64,000 nucleotides of DNA, from assembly GCA_027257055.1 (NCBI GenBank), contig JAPVLO010000115.1, positions 682,001 through 746,000 of the forward strand, written 5' to 3'. Within the stretch, counting starts at the first letter, position 1, and every line of letters starts with the position of its first letter. Positions 21,315-31,734 of this stretch are shown here, piece by piece. The notes below the pieces were generated by a model that saw nothing but the letters and a program-made list of their open reading frames with translations, ran no database searches and was not told where the DNA came from. The stretch is from Cephalopachus bancanus. Lineage: Eukaryota > Chordata > Mammalia > Primates > Tarsiidae. Made by a program: the position numbers and the translations under genes.

Positions 21315-21410
21315 TACAAATTTATCTTACAGTTCTGAAGGTCAGAAGTGTGTGATGTGTGTCTTACTGGGCTAAAATCAGGGCCCTAGAGGAAAATCTG
21401 GGGGCTTGAG
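21315..21410 (-). mobile_element. MLT1-like LTR, second half
   Basis: TATCTTACAGTTCTGAAGGTCAGAAG continues the sequence broken off at 19895 and is the antisense MaLR LTR order. Confidence 0.6.
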
Positions 21411-22076
21411 GTGTTGTGAAATATATATTGATTTCCAAGGTTTAGGGCTTCTAACCCCCATAGCCCTTGTTACTATGTGGAGTATGTTAGGCCTCAGGGG
21501 CAGACCTTAGGAAACAATCTAACCTCCTAGTACTCTCACCTGCCCCAAGGCAAGACGCTAATCATCCCCCCTCCCTTTGATTGTGGGTCTTAAGTCCTTC
21601 TCCAGAGAGTCTGTTTCATACCCTGGGGGAAGGAATGCTGATGTCAAAACACTTCCATAAAAACCCAAGGGAACTGGGTCCAGAGAACTTCTGGAGAGTT
21701 GAACACGTGGCAGTTCCTGGAGGGTGGCGCCCAGGGAGGGTATGAAAGCTCCATGCCTCTTCCTTCATACTATGCGAGGTATGGGTCTTCTGTATCCTTT
21801 GCAGTATGCTTTATAATAAACCGGCAAACTTAAGTGTTTCTTTGAGTTCTGTGAGCTGCTCCAGCAAATTAGTTGAGCCCAAAGAGGGGGTTGTGGGAAT
21901 CCCAACCTGAAGCCTGTTGGTCAGTTCTGGAGTCTTAGATGGGGAGCGGCAGTCTTGGGGACTGAGCCCTCCCCTGTGGGATCTGACATTATCTCTGGGT
22001 AGATAGTATTTGGAATTGAATTGGAGGATGCCCAGCTGGTGTCTGCTGCTTAGTGTGTGGGGGAAAAACACTCACA
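21411..22076 (+). mobile_element. solitary ERV LTR, sense
   Basis: About 665 bp opening TGTTGTGAAATATAT and closing ACACTCACA. AATAAA at 21815-21820 is followed by GAGTTCTGTGAGCTGCTC and GGAATCCCAACCTG, the R/U5-like part I know from a common primate ERV LTR class, name not recalled with certainty. No internal retroviral genes are present here. Confidence 0.7.
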
Positions 22077-22943
22077 CCTTTGGTAAAGTTCTTCTCCTAT
22101 GTTGATGATTGTTGTGACGGTAGTATAAGGAAGATAAACATGCTTGGGAGCTTTTCTTAAAGCAAAGCCTGTAGGGAAGAACCTGTGTCCTTGCCTTTCC
22201 TAGCTTCTAGAGTTTGTCCACATTCGTTGGCTTATAGGATCCTTTTAGTTTGAAAGCCAGCAATGGCTGATTGAGTTATCCTCACATCTATTCACTCCAA
22301 TGTCTTCTGCCTTCTTCCATTTATAAAGAGCCTTGTGATCACGTTGGGTCCACCCAGATAATACAGGCTAACATCCCTATTTCTGGGACAGTTGATTGTC
22401 ACCTTTAATTCTGTGAACAACCCTTATTCCCAATTGTGATAGAATCTAACATATTCACAGGTTCCAGGGAGTAGAATGTGGACAGCTTTGGGACATCACT
22501 ATTCGTCTATGATATCCATCTTTGCACACTCCTTTGTCGCATGCTTGTTCTGTCCATCATCTAAAAATAATTGTTCTTTTATTTCTTTTCTATAAATGGC
22601 TCACTACATATTTGTCAGGTCTAAGTTGTTTTCTGAGAAAGTGAAAAGAAAAAAATCCTTATTCTGATATAGTGATAGTGTATAATAATAGTATTACATT
22701 AAATGTATTATCTGGATATTACATTAAATGTATTATCTGGATATTAAACTCTTGGCATTTATCAATACCTCAAAGTTGAGTTTCAGGAGCAAACTAAGGC
22801 AATTCAGATACTGCCACTGAAGTTCCCTGCTGTTTCCAACTTTTAAAATTCCAAAATGAATATATATACAAAAAAGGCAGAAAACATAAATTTAAAATAA
22901 AGATTTTTTAAAAGAAACACCTGTGTAGCTAACCCCCTGTGTA
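22077..22943. other. intergenic, AT-rich; includes a perfect 25-bp tandem duplication
   Basis: 22692-22716 and 22717-22741 are identical 25-bp units. 22850-22930 resembles an old L1M scrap. No gene. Confidence 0.5.
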
Positions 22944-23258
22944 GCTGGGTGTGGTGGCTCGTGCTTGTAATCCCAGCACTTTGGGAGGCAGTGGGAGAGG
23001 ATTGCCTGAGCCCAGGAATTCAAGACCAGCTTAGACAATTGGGCAAACTCTCATCTCTATAATAAATAACAAAATTAGCTGGGTGTGATGGCACATGCCT
23101 GTAGTTCCAGCTATTTGGAAGGCTGAGGTGGAAGGATTGCTTGAGTCCAGCAGGTTGAGGCTGCATTCAGTAGTCATAAGTGTGCCACTGTACTCCAGCC
23201 TGAGCAACAGAGTGAGACTCTGAATCAAAAAAAAAGAAAAAAAAGAAAAAAAAGAAAG
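22944..23258 (+). repeat. Alu, older lemur type, sense
   Basis: GCTGGGTGTGGTGGCTCGTGC start; AAAAGAAAA-repeat tail. Confidence 0.92.
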
Positions 23259-23378
23259 AAGCAGAATATTGATAAAATACCTTTCCCAAAGTTCCCCCAG
23301 TGTTTCTTGTCTATCATATATACCTTCTCTCTTCTTAGAGATAAACCAGTATCCAGACTTTTATAGTAATCAGTTGCT

Positions 23379-23845
23379 TTTTGAGTTGGAGTCTCACTCA
23401 GATCAGAGTGCAGTGGCCTGATCATAGCTCACTGTAACCTCAAACACCTGGGCACAAGTGTTGCTCCTGCCTCAGCCTCCAGAAGAGCTAGGACTACAGG
23501 CTCACACTACTATATCCAGCCAATTTTTAAATTTTTTTGTAGAGATGAAGTCTTGCTGTGTTGCCCAGGTTGGAGTGCAGTGACACAATCATAACTCACT
23601 GCAGCCTTGAACTCCTGGGCTCAAGTGATCCTCCCATTGCAGCTTCCTGAGTAACTGGGACTACAGGTATGTGCTACCACGTCCAGCTATTTTTTTCTTT
23701 CTTTCTTTTTTATTTTTGTAAAGATGAGATCTCTCTCTAACTATGCTGTCCAGGTTGGTCTCAAATTTCTGGCCTTAAGTAATCCTCCTGCACTGGCCTC
23801 CCCAAAGTGCTGGGATTACAGACATGAGCCACCACTCTTGACTTT
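23379..23845 (-). repeat. two old Alus in antisense, joined end to end
   Basis: The first (23379-23566) lacks its left portion and runs at GTTGCCCAG straight into a second GTTGGAGTGCAGTG copy (23567-23845). Either an unequal recombination joint or a truncated pair. Confidence 0.8.
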
Positions 23846-24158
23846 ATTCATTTAAAAAAAATTAAGACCCTCCCATTCCATTTTAATCCCCCGATAAACT
23901 GAAAGTTACATATACAGTTTCATTTATTTTAGTGATGACCTAGACATTTCAACATGTATATTTAACTCAAATTATAAACTTAATATATCTAGCTTCCTCT
24001 TAAATAATAGTCTTGTAAGACTTTAACTTCATTTACCCTTTCACAACAGTATATGTAAAATTATTGAATATAGTAAGATTACTTTCTTTTTTCCCAGATG
24101 TATATCTTTTGATATCTCCTTTTTTTTAAAAAAATTATGATTTCTTTTTATTTATTTC

Positions 24159-24437
24159 TTTTTTTTTTGAGTTGAAGTCTCACTCTGTAGCCCAGACTGG
24201 AGTGCAGTGGCCGGGAGCGGCCTCGGCCTGCTGGGCTCCGGCGATCCTTCCGCCTCAGTCTTCCAAGTAGCTGGAATTACAGGCGTGTGCTACCACACCC
24301 GGCTAATTTTTTGATTTATTGTAGAGATGAGGTCTCGCCAAGTTGCCCTGGCAGGTCTCGAACCCGTGGGCTCAGGCAATCCACTCACCTCAGCCTCCCA
24401 AGGCGCGGGATTACAGGCTGAGCTACCGAGCCCGGCT
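24159..24437 (-). repeat. Alu, lemur type, antisense, with an inverted hairpin loop
   Basis: Where sister copies read GGCCGCTCCCGGCC this reads GGCCGGGAGCGGCC (24209-24222), then lacks a few bases. Ends GAGCCCGGCT. Confidence 0.94.
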
Positions 24438-24472
24438 TATTTTTATTTCTTATGATTATATATGGAAGTTTT

Positions 24473-24777
24473 TTTGTTTGTTTGTTTTTGAGTCACAGTC
24501 TCACTCTGGAGTGCAGTGGCATGATCACAACTCACTGCAGCCTCAATCTCCTGGGCTCAGGTAATCTTTTCACCTTAGCCTCCCGAGTAGCTGGGAGGGA
24601 CAGACTTCCTGCACAGGGACTACAGGAGCATGTCACCACGCCTGGCTAATCAATTGTTTTTTGGTAGAGAGAAGGACTTACTATTTTGCCTAGGTTTGTT
24701 TAGAACTCCTGGGCTCAGGGAATCCTACCTTGTCCTCCCAAAGCACTGGGATTACAAGTGTGAGCCATCACACCTGG
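24473..24777 (-). repeat. Alu, old, antisense
   Basis: TTTGTTTGTTTGTTTTTGAG start; carries an extra GAGGGACAGACTTCCTGCAC insertion near 24596; ends CACACCTGGC. Confidence 0.88.
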
Positions 24778-24855
24778 CTTGACATTTCCTTTAATGCATA
24801 TTTATTTATAGTAAATTCTTTTTGTATCTGAATTTTATCTGGTTAAAAACATCTT

Positions 24856-25171
24856 GCTGGGCTCGATGGCTCAGCCTGTAATCCCGCGCCTTTGGCAGGC
24901 TGAGGTGAGTGGATTGCCTGAGCCCGCGGGTTTGAGACCCGCCTGGGCAGCGAGACTTCACCTCTACAATAAATAAAAAAATCAGCTGGGCATGGTAGCG
25001 CATGCCTGTAATTCTGGCTATTTGGAAGGCTGAGGCGGAAGGATCGCCGGAGCCCAGCAGGTCGAGGCTGCGGTGGCCGGGAGCGGCCACTGCACTCCAG
25101 TCTGGGCAACAGAGTGAGACTCCAACTCAAAAACAAAACAAAACAAAACAAACAAATAAACAAACAATAAA
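24856..25171 (+). repeat. Alu, youngest lemur subfamily, sense
   Basis: GGGCAGCGAGAC diagnostic; tail of CAAAACAAAACAAAC repeats. AAACATCTT left, CCCATCTTA right. Confidence 0.95.
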
Positions 25172-25182
25172 ACCCATCTTAC

Positions 25183-25472
25183 GCTAGGTGTGGGGGCTCA
25201 CGCCTGGAATCCCAGCACTTTGGGAGGTGGAGGCGAGAGAACTGTCTGAGCCCAGGGATTTGAGACCATCCTGGGCAACTTGGTGAGACCTCGTCTCTAC
25301 AATAATAATAAAAAAATTAGTCGGGCATGGTGGTGCAAGCCTATAGTGCCAGCTACTCAGAAGGCTGAGGTGGAAGGATCACCAGAGCCCAGCAGGTTGA
25401 GGCTGTGGTGGCTGTAAGCGTGCCACTGCACTCCAGCCTGGGCAACAGAGTGAGATTCTGACTAAAAAAAAA
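25183..25472 (+). repeat. Alu, older lemur type, sense
   Basis: GCTAGGTGTGGGGGCTCACGCC start; flanked by CATCTTA on both sides. Confidence 0.92.
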
Positions 25473-25870
25473 TCATCTTATATTGTTTATCTGAAAATGA
25501 TTTTATTTTCCTCCTTAATATGTAATTTCACTAAGTATAGGATTGGGGTTGATGGTAATTTCCTCTTGACATTTTGGAGGAATTCCAATAACTTCTGGCT
25601 TCCATCGTTACTATTGAAAGGCTAGCTATCAGTCAAATTATCTTTATTTGAAGATGAATGTTCAAAGAAACATTGAACATTATTTGAAGATTAGACAACT
25701 GCTGCCTGATTTTAAGATACCCTTTTCTTTGGTGTCCTGAACTTTAACTATGTGTGCATTTCATTTTATAGATTTCAGCCCAGTAAATTTGGTCTTCCAG
25801 AATTTAGTATCAATTCTGGAAAATGTCTAGGCACTATTTCTCTGAATGTTGCCTTTCTTCCATTCTATTG

Positions 25871-26003
25871 TCTTTTTTATTTTTTGAGTTGGGTCTCATT
25901 CTGTCACCCAGGTGGGAGTGCAGTGGCACGATCACAGCTCACTTCAGCCTCAGCCTCCTGAGTAGCTTGGACTACAGGTGAGCATGACCATGCCTGGCTA
26001 ATT
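25871..26003 (-). repeat. old Alu host, first part (resumes 26589-26730)
   Basis: Right-arm part ending TGCCTGGCTAATT, where two younger Alus entered; the left-arm part continues at 26589. Confidence 0.88.
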
Positions 26004-26301
26004 CTTTTATTTTTTATTTTTTGAGTTGGGTCTCATTCTTTCACCCAGGTTGGAGTGCAGTGGCACTCTCACAGCCACCCCCACCATTGACCTGCTGGGC
26101 TCCGGCGATCCTTCCACCTCAGCCTTCCAAGTAGCTGGAACTACAGGTGTGTACTATTATGCCTGGCTAATTTTTTGATTTATTGTAGAGACGAGGTCTT
26201 GCCAAGCTGCCCGGGCTGGTCTCAAACTTGTAGGCTCAGGCAATCCACTTGCCTCGGCCTCCCAAAGTGCTGAGATTACAGGCTGAGCCAGCGAGCCTGG
26301 T
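26004..26301 (-). repeat. Alu inserted in an older Alu, antisense
   Basis: Bounded by TGCCTGGCTAATT at 25991-26003 and 26302-26314; intermediate-age lemur copy. Confidence 0.92.
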
Positions 26302-26314
26302 TGCCTGGCTAATT

Positions 26315-26575
26315 TATTTATTTATTTATTTATTTATTTTTTGAGTTGGAGTCTCACTGTTGCCCAGACTGGAGTGCAGTGGCTGCTCCCGGCCACCGCA
26401 GCCTCAACCTGCTGGGCTCCGGCGATCCTTCCGCTCAGCCTTCCGAGTAGCTGGAAGTACAGGCGCATGCTACCACGCCCGGCTAATTTTTTTATTTATT
26501 TATTGTAGAGATGAGGTCTCGCCTGCCCAGGTGGGTCTTGAAACCGCGGGCTCAGGCAATCCACTCACCTCAGCC
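26315..26575 (-). repeat. second Alu at the same target, antisense, shortened
   Basis: (TTTA)n start at 26315-26340, young features (GGTCTCGCCTGCCCAGG), 5' truncated at CACCTCAGCC; third copy of TGCCTGGCTAATT follows at 26576-26588. Confidence 0.92.
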
Positions 26576-26588
26576 TGCCTGGCTAATT

Positions 26589-26730
26589 TTTAAACCTTTT
26601 TTTTTCTTTTGTAGAGACAAGGTTTCACCATGTTGCCCAGGCTGGTCTCAAACTCCTGGGCTCAAGTGATCCTCCTGCCTTGGTCTCCCAAAGTGTTAGT
26701 ATTACAGGTGTAAAGCTACTGTGCCTGACC
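26589..26730 (-). repeat. old Alu host, second part
   Basis: TTTGTAGAGACAAGGTTTCACC through GTGCCTGACC completes the copy begun at 25871. Confidence 0.88.
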
Positions 26731-26871
26731 TCTATTATTTCCTTGAACTCTAATTAGACACTTGTTGAATACTTGCAGTCATTGTAGGTATTATTCTGAA
26801 GTTATTTCCTTGTGTTTATCTTTTATCACTAACATTTATTTTAGGTCATATTACCTTTAGGATTATCTTTT

Positions 26872-27165
26872 CTTTCTTTTTTCTTTGAGTAAGAGTCTTA
26901 CTGTTACCCAGGCTGGAGTGCAGTGGCATGCACATGGCCACTGCAGCCTTGACCTGCTAGGCTCAGGTGATCCTTTCATTTCAGTCTTCCAAGTAGCTGG
27001 AACTACAGGCATGTGCCAGCACGCCTAGCTAATTTTTTGATTTATTGTAGAGCCGAGGTCTTGCCAAGTTGCCCAGGTTGGTCTCGAACCCTTGGGCTCA
27101 GGCAATCCTCCTGCCTCTGCCTCCCAAAGTGCTGGGATTATAGGTATGAGCCACTGTGCCTGGCT
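26872..27165 (-). repeat. Alu, older lemur type, antisense
   Basis: TTTGAGTAAGAGTCTTACTGTTACC start; ends CACTGTGCCTGGCT. Confidence 0.92.
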
Positions 27166-27300
27166 CCTGTAGGATTTTCAGAGATTTGCTGTTGCTTATA
27201 CCAGGTGCCTGGGGGCAATAAAGTAACCATTTTTATAATTTTCAGCTTGGAGTTTTCTGGGTCACGCAGGTAGCATGAAATTCTAGCCCTTACCTTCAGA

Positions 27301-30300
27301 CTTGTAAACTTGTTTAGGAATTCTCATCGGAGAGGTTTTCTTTGTTCTTTTTTTCAACTCCATCCACAGTTAAGGTGGAACAGGTATTCCTTACCTTTTT
27401 CCCTTTGTAGGTCAGTTTTTTTTTCTTATTATTCTTCCACCTAGGATGTAGCCCTTCAGGGTTCCGAGTTTTGGGGAGGTCACCAATCTGATATTTGGAT
27501 CAATTTGCCAGGGGCCCACAGAAGAGGGATGCTTTATTCAACATAGATGAGACTAGATGAAGTGACACTTAGGACACTTAATTTAGGTATATTGAACAAT
27601 AAGAGGGAGTCTGCACTGCTATGGGCATAATTATACTGTGCTGACCATAGACAGGAATCATGTCTAGTGCACTCACTGCTGCATTCACTAGCACTTAGCA
27701 CAGTGCCTGGCACATAGTAGGTGCACATTAAATATTTTTTGGGTGTTTGAATGAGTAAGAAGTATCCAAGTATTTCCAGGTGGAGAAAGCAATACATAAA
27801 AAGCAAACAAGAAATAAATAGCAAAACCTAATTTAAAAGCAACAGTTTGATTAAACTGTAGACCATTTCTTTTTTCAGTGAGTGCTTTTACAGTATTTAC
27901 TTTTAGTAAGACACTTATTTAGGAGACAGTGCCATACCGCAAGAGGTATAGGGCACATGCATCATAACTATAACGTTTCTCTCATGTGTACGCAGATTGG
28001 TTCCTCTCTCACTATGAAAGTCTAAAATAGGGGTGTAAGACTTCATGCTTCAGAACTTCTCTGCTGATGAGCCTGGGGATTGGGAAAGCCTTAAGTGCTT
28101 TTGCAAATCATTATACACTTGTCCTTAGTGGAAAAGAACAGTCAGGTGTAGATGTTTGGCAAAAAAATAACTGTAGTCAAGACTGCAATCTGCAAACATC
28201 TGTGTTGTCAGTCTGTCACAGAAGGTGTGGACTGAATGAAAGGTACCTGAGCAGGAGCTTGGCTGGTCAGTAGTAGCAAGGCCCAAAAGTCTAAGGCCTT
28301 TCAGGAAGAGGCAGATGCTCCTGCTTAGATTCCTGGCTAAAGGGGCAGCAGAAGGCTCATGGTTTTATGAAGGTCATAATCTCATTGAATCTCTCTGTAC
28401 TTTTTTCTTTCCCCTACATGGATACAAGGAGAGGGAAGAGGATAAAGGGACATCTATTCTTTGTTATTTATAACAATAAAAGTTATGATTATGGAAAAAT
28501 ATCTAGTTGATTATAGAAATTTAATAAAGAAGCCAAAACAAATTGGTCTTGTAGCTGATGATAGCATTGGCTTACATTATTGTCACACACTGAATTCCAA
28601 GTTATCAGGCCAAAAATGTGGACTTGGCAAAGATGAGAGTTACTGTCAATTGTTCCAGCTACCCAGACTGGATGTGACTGGCACCAGTGGCTGTGTGAGA
28701 GAATATAGAAGCTGAAATCCACATTATATTAACCTTGGTTCTGTTCCCAAAAAACTGTTTATTTCAGAGATATGTAAGATGAAGTTTTTTCAGAGCAGAA
28801 ATCATAATCATATCCCCTAGCATGGTGCCTGACCTATGATAGTTGCTCAAGAAATATGTGTTAAATAAATAAATGACACAAAGGTAACTCTGGGTTGCTA
28901 AGATCAGAACAGCATTTGCCATTATTTTGGAGGTTGGCGTGGGATTTGTACACCCTGGAACAGTTTCTTCCCTTTGCAGCTAGTAATATTTTTCTGTTTA
29001 TGAAGAACACGCATTCTTGTACACTGGCACAATGGTCCTGGGAAAAGCAGCACAAACAGATTTCCACTGAATTCCTCAGAAGAGCCAGCAATACAACTCT
29101 CTAATGGTGAGTTGCTTCTCCTTTATCATTGGATTTATATTTGATGGGTTTGTAGTTCTTTCTTTCTTCCCTGTAGAGGAGAGCACCTCAAGAAAGAGAA
29201 AATTAATTAGCTGAGTTTGATTGAATTTGATGGCATTTTGCTGCTCTGTAAGACTCAGGGTACTTAGAGTCTCATCTCTCTATGCAGGAGGTCTGTCCCA
29301 CCCGCAACACTGCATATATCTTCTCATCTGTACTTATAGTCATGCCTTATTCAATAAGTGGGCAATGTAAACATGCATGTATTTATTGTAACCCACAAGA
29401 TACAGAAGATCTTAAAAACAGCACCAAGAGTTTGAGTGGCTTTTGGTGGTTCTTGGTTTTCATTTAAAAACAAATGGACAAGCATTTGGCAACTTCTGCC
29501 AGAAAGGGTTCCATATGGGGCCTTATACCTAGCCATAAAAATCTAGATATGAAAGCATTCAGATTCTTCTTTAGGCCTCTGAAAACCATATAGGAGAGTG
29601 AAAAAAAAAGGCAATATTTGGCTTATAGAGCACTTTTGTGCATACCAATTCATTTAAGTATTGGTTTTCCTACTTTCCTATTGGGGACTCAAAGGCACAT
29701 CTAGGTTAAGTAATTTGACCAAGAGTCATAAGGTAGTAAGTAACAAGGCTAGAACTCAAATGCAGGTTTTCTGATTCCAAGTTCAATTTTCATAAGGACT
29801 AAATGTTTGCTGTACCTATTTTATATTTTAAGTGATAGAACTGGTAAGGGTAGAATATATCTTTTTATTACTCTTGCTAGCTACTGTGGCTCCAGTTTCT
29901 TATTGACATTGTACTAAAAAAGATTATGGCAACCTTGATTGAACAAAAGTACTCAAATAGTCTTGGTCAGGGCAGTCAGTAAGGCAAGGAAGACACTTAC
30001 TGACGGCACAAGGAAGACACTTGATTAATCCAAGTTTCCTTACTGACGGCTCAACATCCTGATACATTTGGAAGAGCTGAATTCAATCAAGCTAATGTAA
30101 AGGAGGGACGAAGCTATTTGCATTCTCTGTGAATATTAGTATTATTAGCCATCTCTAAACTAATTGCAGAGAGCTACTTCTGGACTTCAAGTCTCAATCT
30201 AGTGACACTGGTGACCTTGCAGAGGCAGATATGCGAGGTGTTCCCTGGTATCTAGGACACAGTCCACATTGCAACAAATAAATGTTTCTTCTATGGTGAT

Positions 30301-30316
30301 TTGATTCAAGACCTTA
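27301..30316. other. 3-kb low-repeat intergenic stretch with MIR scraps
   Basis: MIR-family pieces at about 27640-27760 (CACAGTGCCTGGCACATAG), 28790-28880 (AGCATGGTGCCTGACCTATG) and 29615-29800 (GTAATTTGACCAAGAGTCA with AGAACTCAAATGCAGG). 29975-30055 has an imperfect duplication of AGGAAGACACTT and ACTGACGGC. The remainder (27850-28780, 28900-29600, 29800-30300) carries no repeat I recognise and no exon I can support. Confidence 0.5.
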
Positions 30317-30612
30317 TTTTTTTTTTTCTGAGTCGATGTCTCACTTTGTCGCCCAGGCTGGAGTGCAGTGGCATACTCACGGTCACCACAGCCTCAACCT
30401 GCTGGGCTCAGGTGATCCTTCTGCCTCAGTCTTCCAAGTAGCTGGAACTACAGGCATGCACCACCATGCCCAGCTAATTTTTCTCGATTTATTGTAGCAG
30501 TGAGGTCTCACCAAGTTGCCCAGACTCATCTCAAACCCATGGGCTCAGGTGATCCTCTCACCTCAGCCTCCCAAAGTGCTGGGATTATAGGCATGAGCCA
30601 CCACACCCGGCC
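30317..30612 (-). repeat. Alu, older lemur type, antisense
   Basis: TTTCTGAGTCGATGTCTCAC start; CACACCCGGCC end. Confidence 0.92.
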
Positions 30613-30939
30613 ATGACCTTACTTCTGAGAGGCATAACTCTGTTCAAGTGAGTTGGCTAGAATGCTTGTTTTCTGGGCTTAAAAGTCATCTTGCAGAGAA
30701 ATAACAAGAAAATCTCAACTCAAGTAATGACTTGCCTGGCATGGCCAGAGAAAGTCATAGAAACACACAGGCTTGGTCTATACTAGTGATTTCTCATCCT
30801 GGCCAAACAGTTATCTGAAATGCTGTTTTTGAGTCTAGTGATATATTAACATGTGACTTCTCCATCTACAGGTAAACCATTTGTAGGAAAAAGAAGAAAA
30901 AGTAACGCAATTTTGAGGTATTCTCTTAGTGAGGTATTT

Positions 30940-31092
30940 TCTTTGTTGTGAGGGGCTATCTTGTGACTGCAGGATGTTTACCAGCAACCTTGACCTCCAC
31001 CCACTATAGCCAATAGCACCTCTCAAGTTTTGACAACCAAAAATGCCTTCAGATATTGTCTCTCCAAAATTGTACCAGTTGAGAACTACTGT
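30940..31092 (-). mobile_element. MER20-like hAT transposon fragment, antisense
   Basis: GCAGGATGTTTACCAGCAAC, CAATAGCACCTCTCAAG, GACAACCAAAAATGCC and the terminal CAGTTGAGAACTACTG follow MER20 in reverse order. Eroded. Confidence 0.7.
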
Positions 31093-31260
31093 TTTAAATG
31101 AAGTACCAAAATATATATTTAAAAAAAAAACCCCATAACCCACCTTCTCCCCTCTCCCAAAAAAACACAAAAGTGGTTTCTGGCATGGACCTCCCTCTAG
31201 AGGGGACTTTAGACAAAAGCAGGTAGATAACTCTAAATAGTCCCAGTAATTTTATTTTGT

Positions 31261-31550
31261 TTATTTTTTGAGTTGGCGTTTCACTCTGTTACCCAGGCTG
31301 GAGGGCAGTGGCATTCTCTTGGCCACTGTAACCTCGATCTGCTGGGCTCAGGCGATCCTTCTGCCTCAGCCCTCCAAGTGGCTGGAACTATAGGCACATG
31401 ACACCATGCCCGGCTAATTTTTTGATTTTTTTGTAGAGATGAGGTCTCGCCAAGTTTCCCAGAATGGTCTCGAACCCGTGGGCTCAGGCAATCCTCTCAC
31501 CTCAGTCTCCCAAAGTGCTGGAATTATAGGCGTGAGCCACCGTGCCCAGC
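31261..31550 (-). repeat. Alu, lemur type, antisense
   Basis: Duplication TCCCAGTAATTTTATTTTG before, TCCCAGTTATTTTG after. Confidence 0.93.
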
Positions 31551-31614
31551 CATCCCAGTTATTTTGTTATAAAAGGTAAAATGAGAATTACTTAGGATTT
31601 CTTTGGAGACTGCT

Positions 31615-31734
31615 GCTGGTATGCTGTGATTCTTTCTTTCTTTCTTTTTTAGAAAGCAGTATTTATTGAGAGGACAGAAAAGCTCCCACAGTGGGAGAGG
31701 ACCCAAGGGGGTTGGCTGGTATGCTGTGATTCTT
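31615..31734 (-). mobile_element. 80-bp retroposed transcript end with perfect 20-bp duplications
   Basis: Identical 20-bp direct repeats lie at 31615-31634 and 31715-31734. The 80 bp between are, read on the minus strand, CTCCCACTGTGGGAGC, then AATAAA (complement at 31672-31677), CTGCTTTCT and an A-rich tail. This is a textbook L1-mediated insertion of a severely 5'-truncated polyadenylated RNA. A second copy of the same source lies at 13.64 kb. The GTGGGAGC/AATAAA layout resembles an ERV LTR R region. Confidence 0.85.

Larger units (their letters stand above)
23850..27300 (-). mobile_element. old L1M, antisense, broken by about eight Alus
   Basis: Non-Alu pieces at 23850-24150, 24780-24855, 25475-25870, 26731-26870 and 27170-27300 follow in order the antisense text of a mammalian L1M 5' half: TTTCCTTTAATGCATATTTA, ATCTGAAAATGATTTTATTT, TTCTGGCTTCCATCG, TCTCTGAATGTTGCCTTTCTTCC, GAACTCTAATTAGACA. 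No ORF survives. Confidence 0.65.

Noticed and set aside
21811..22071. Minus-strand 86-codon open frame
   Set aside because: Lies wholly in the solo LTR, antisense; no retroviral domain.
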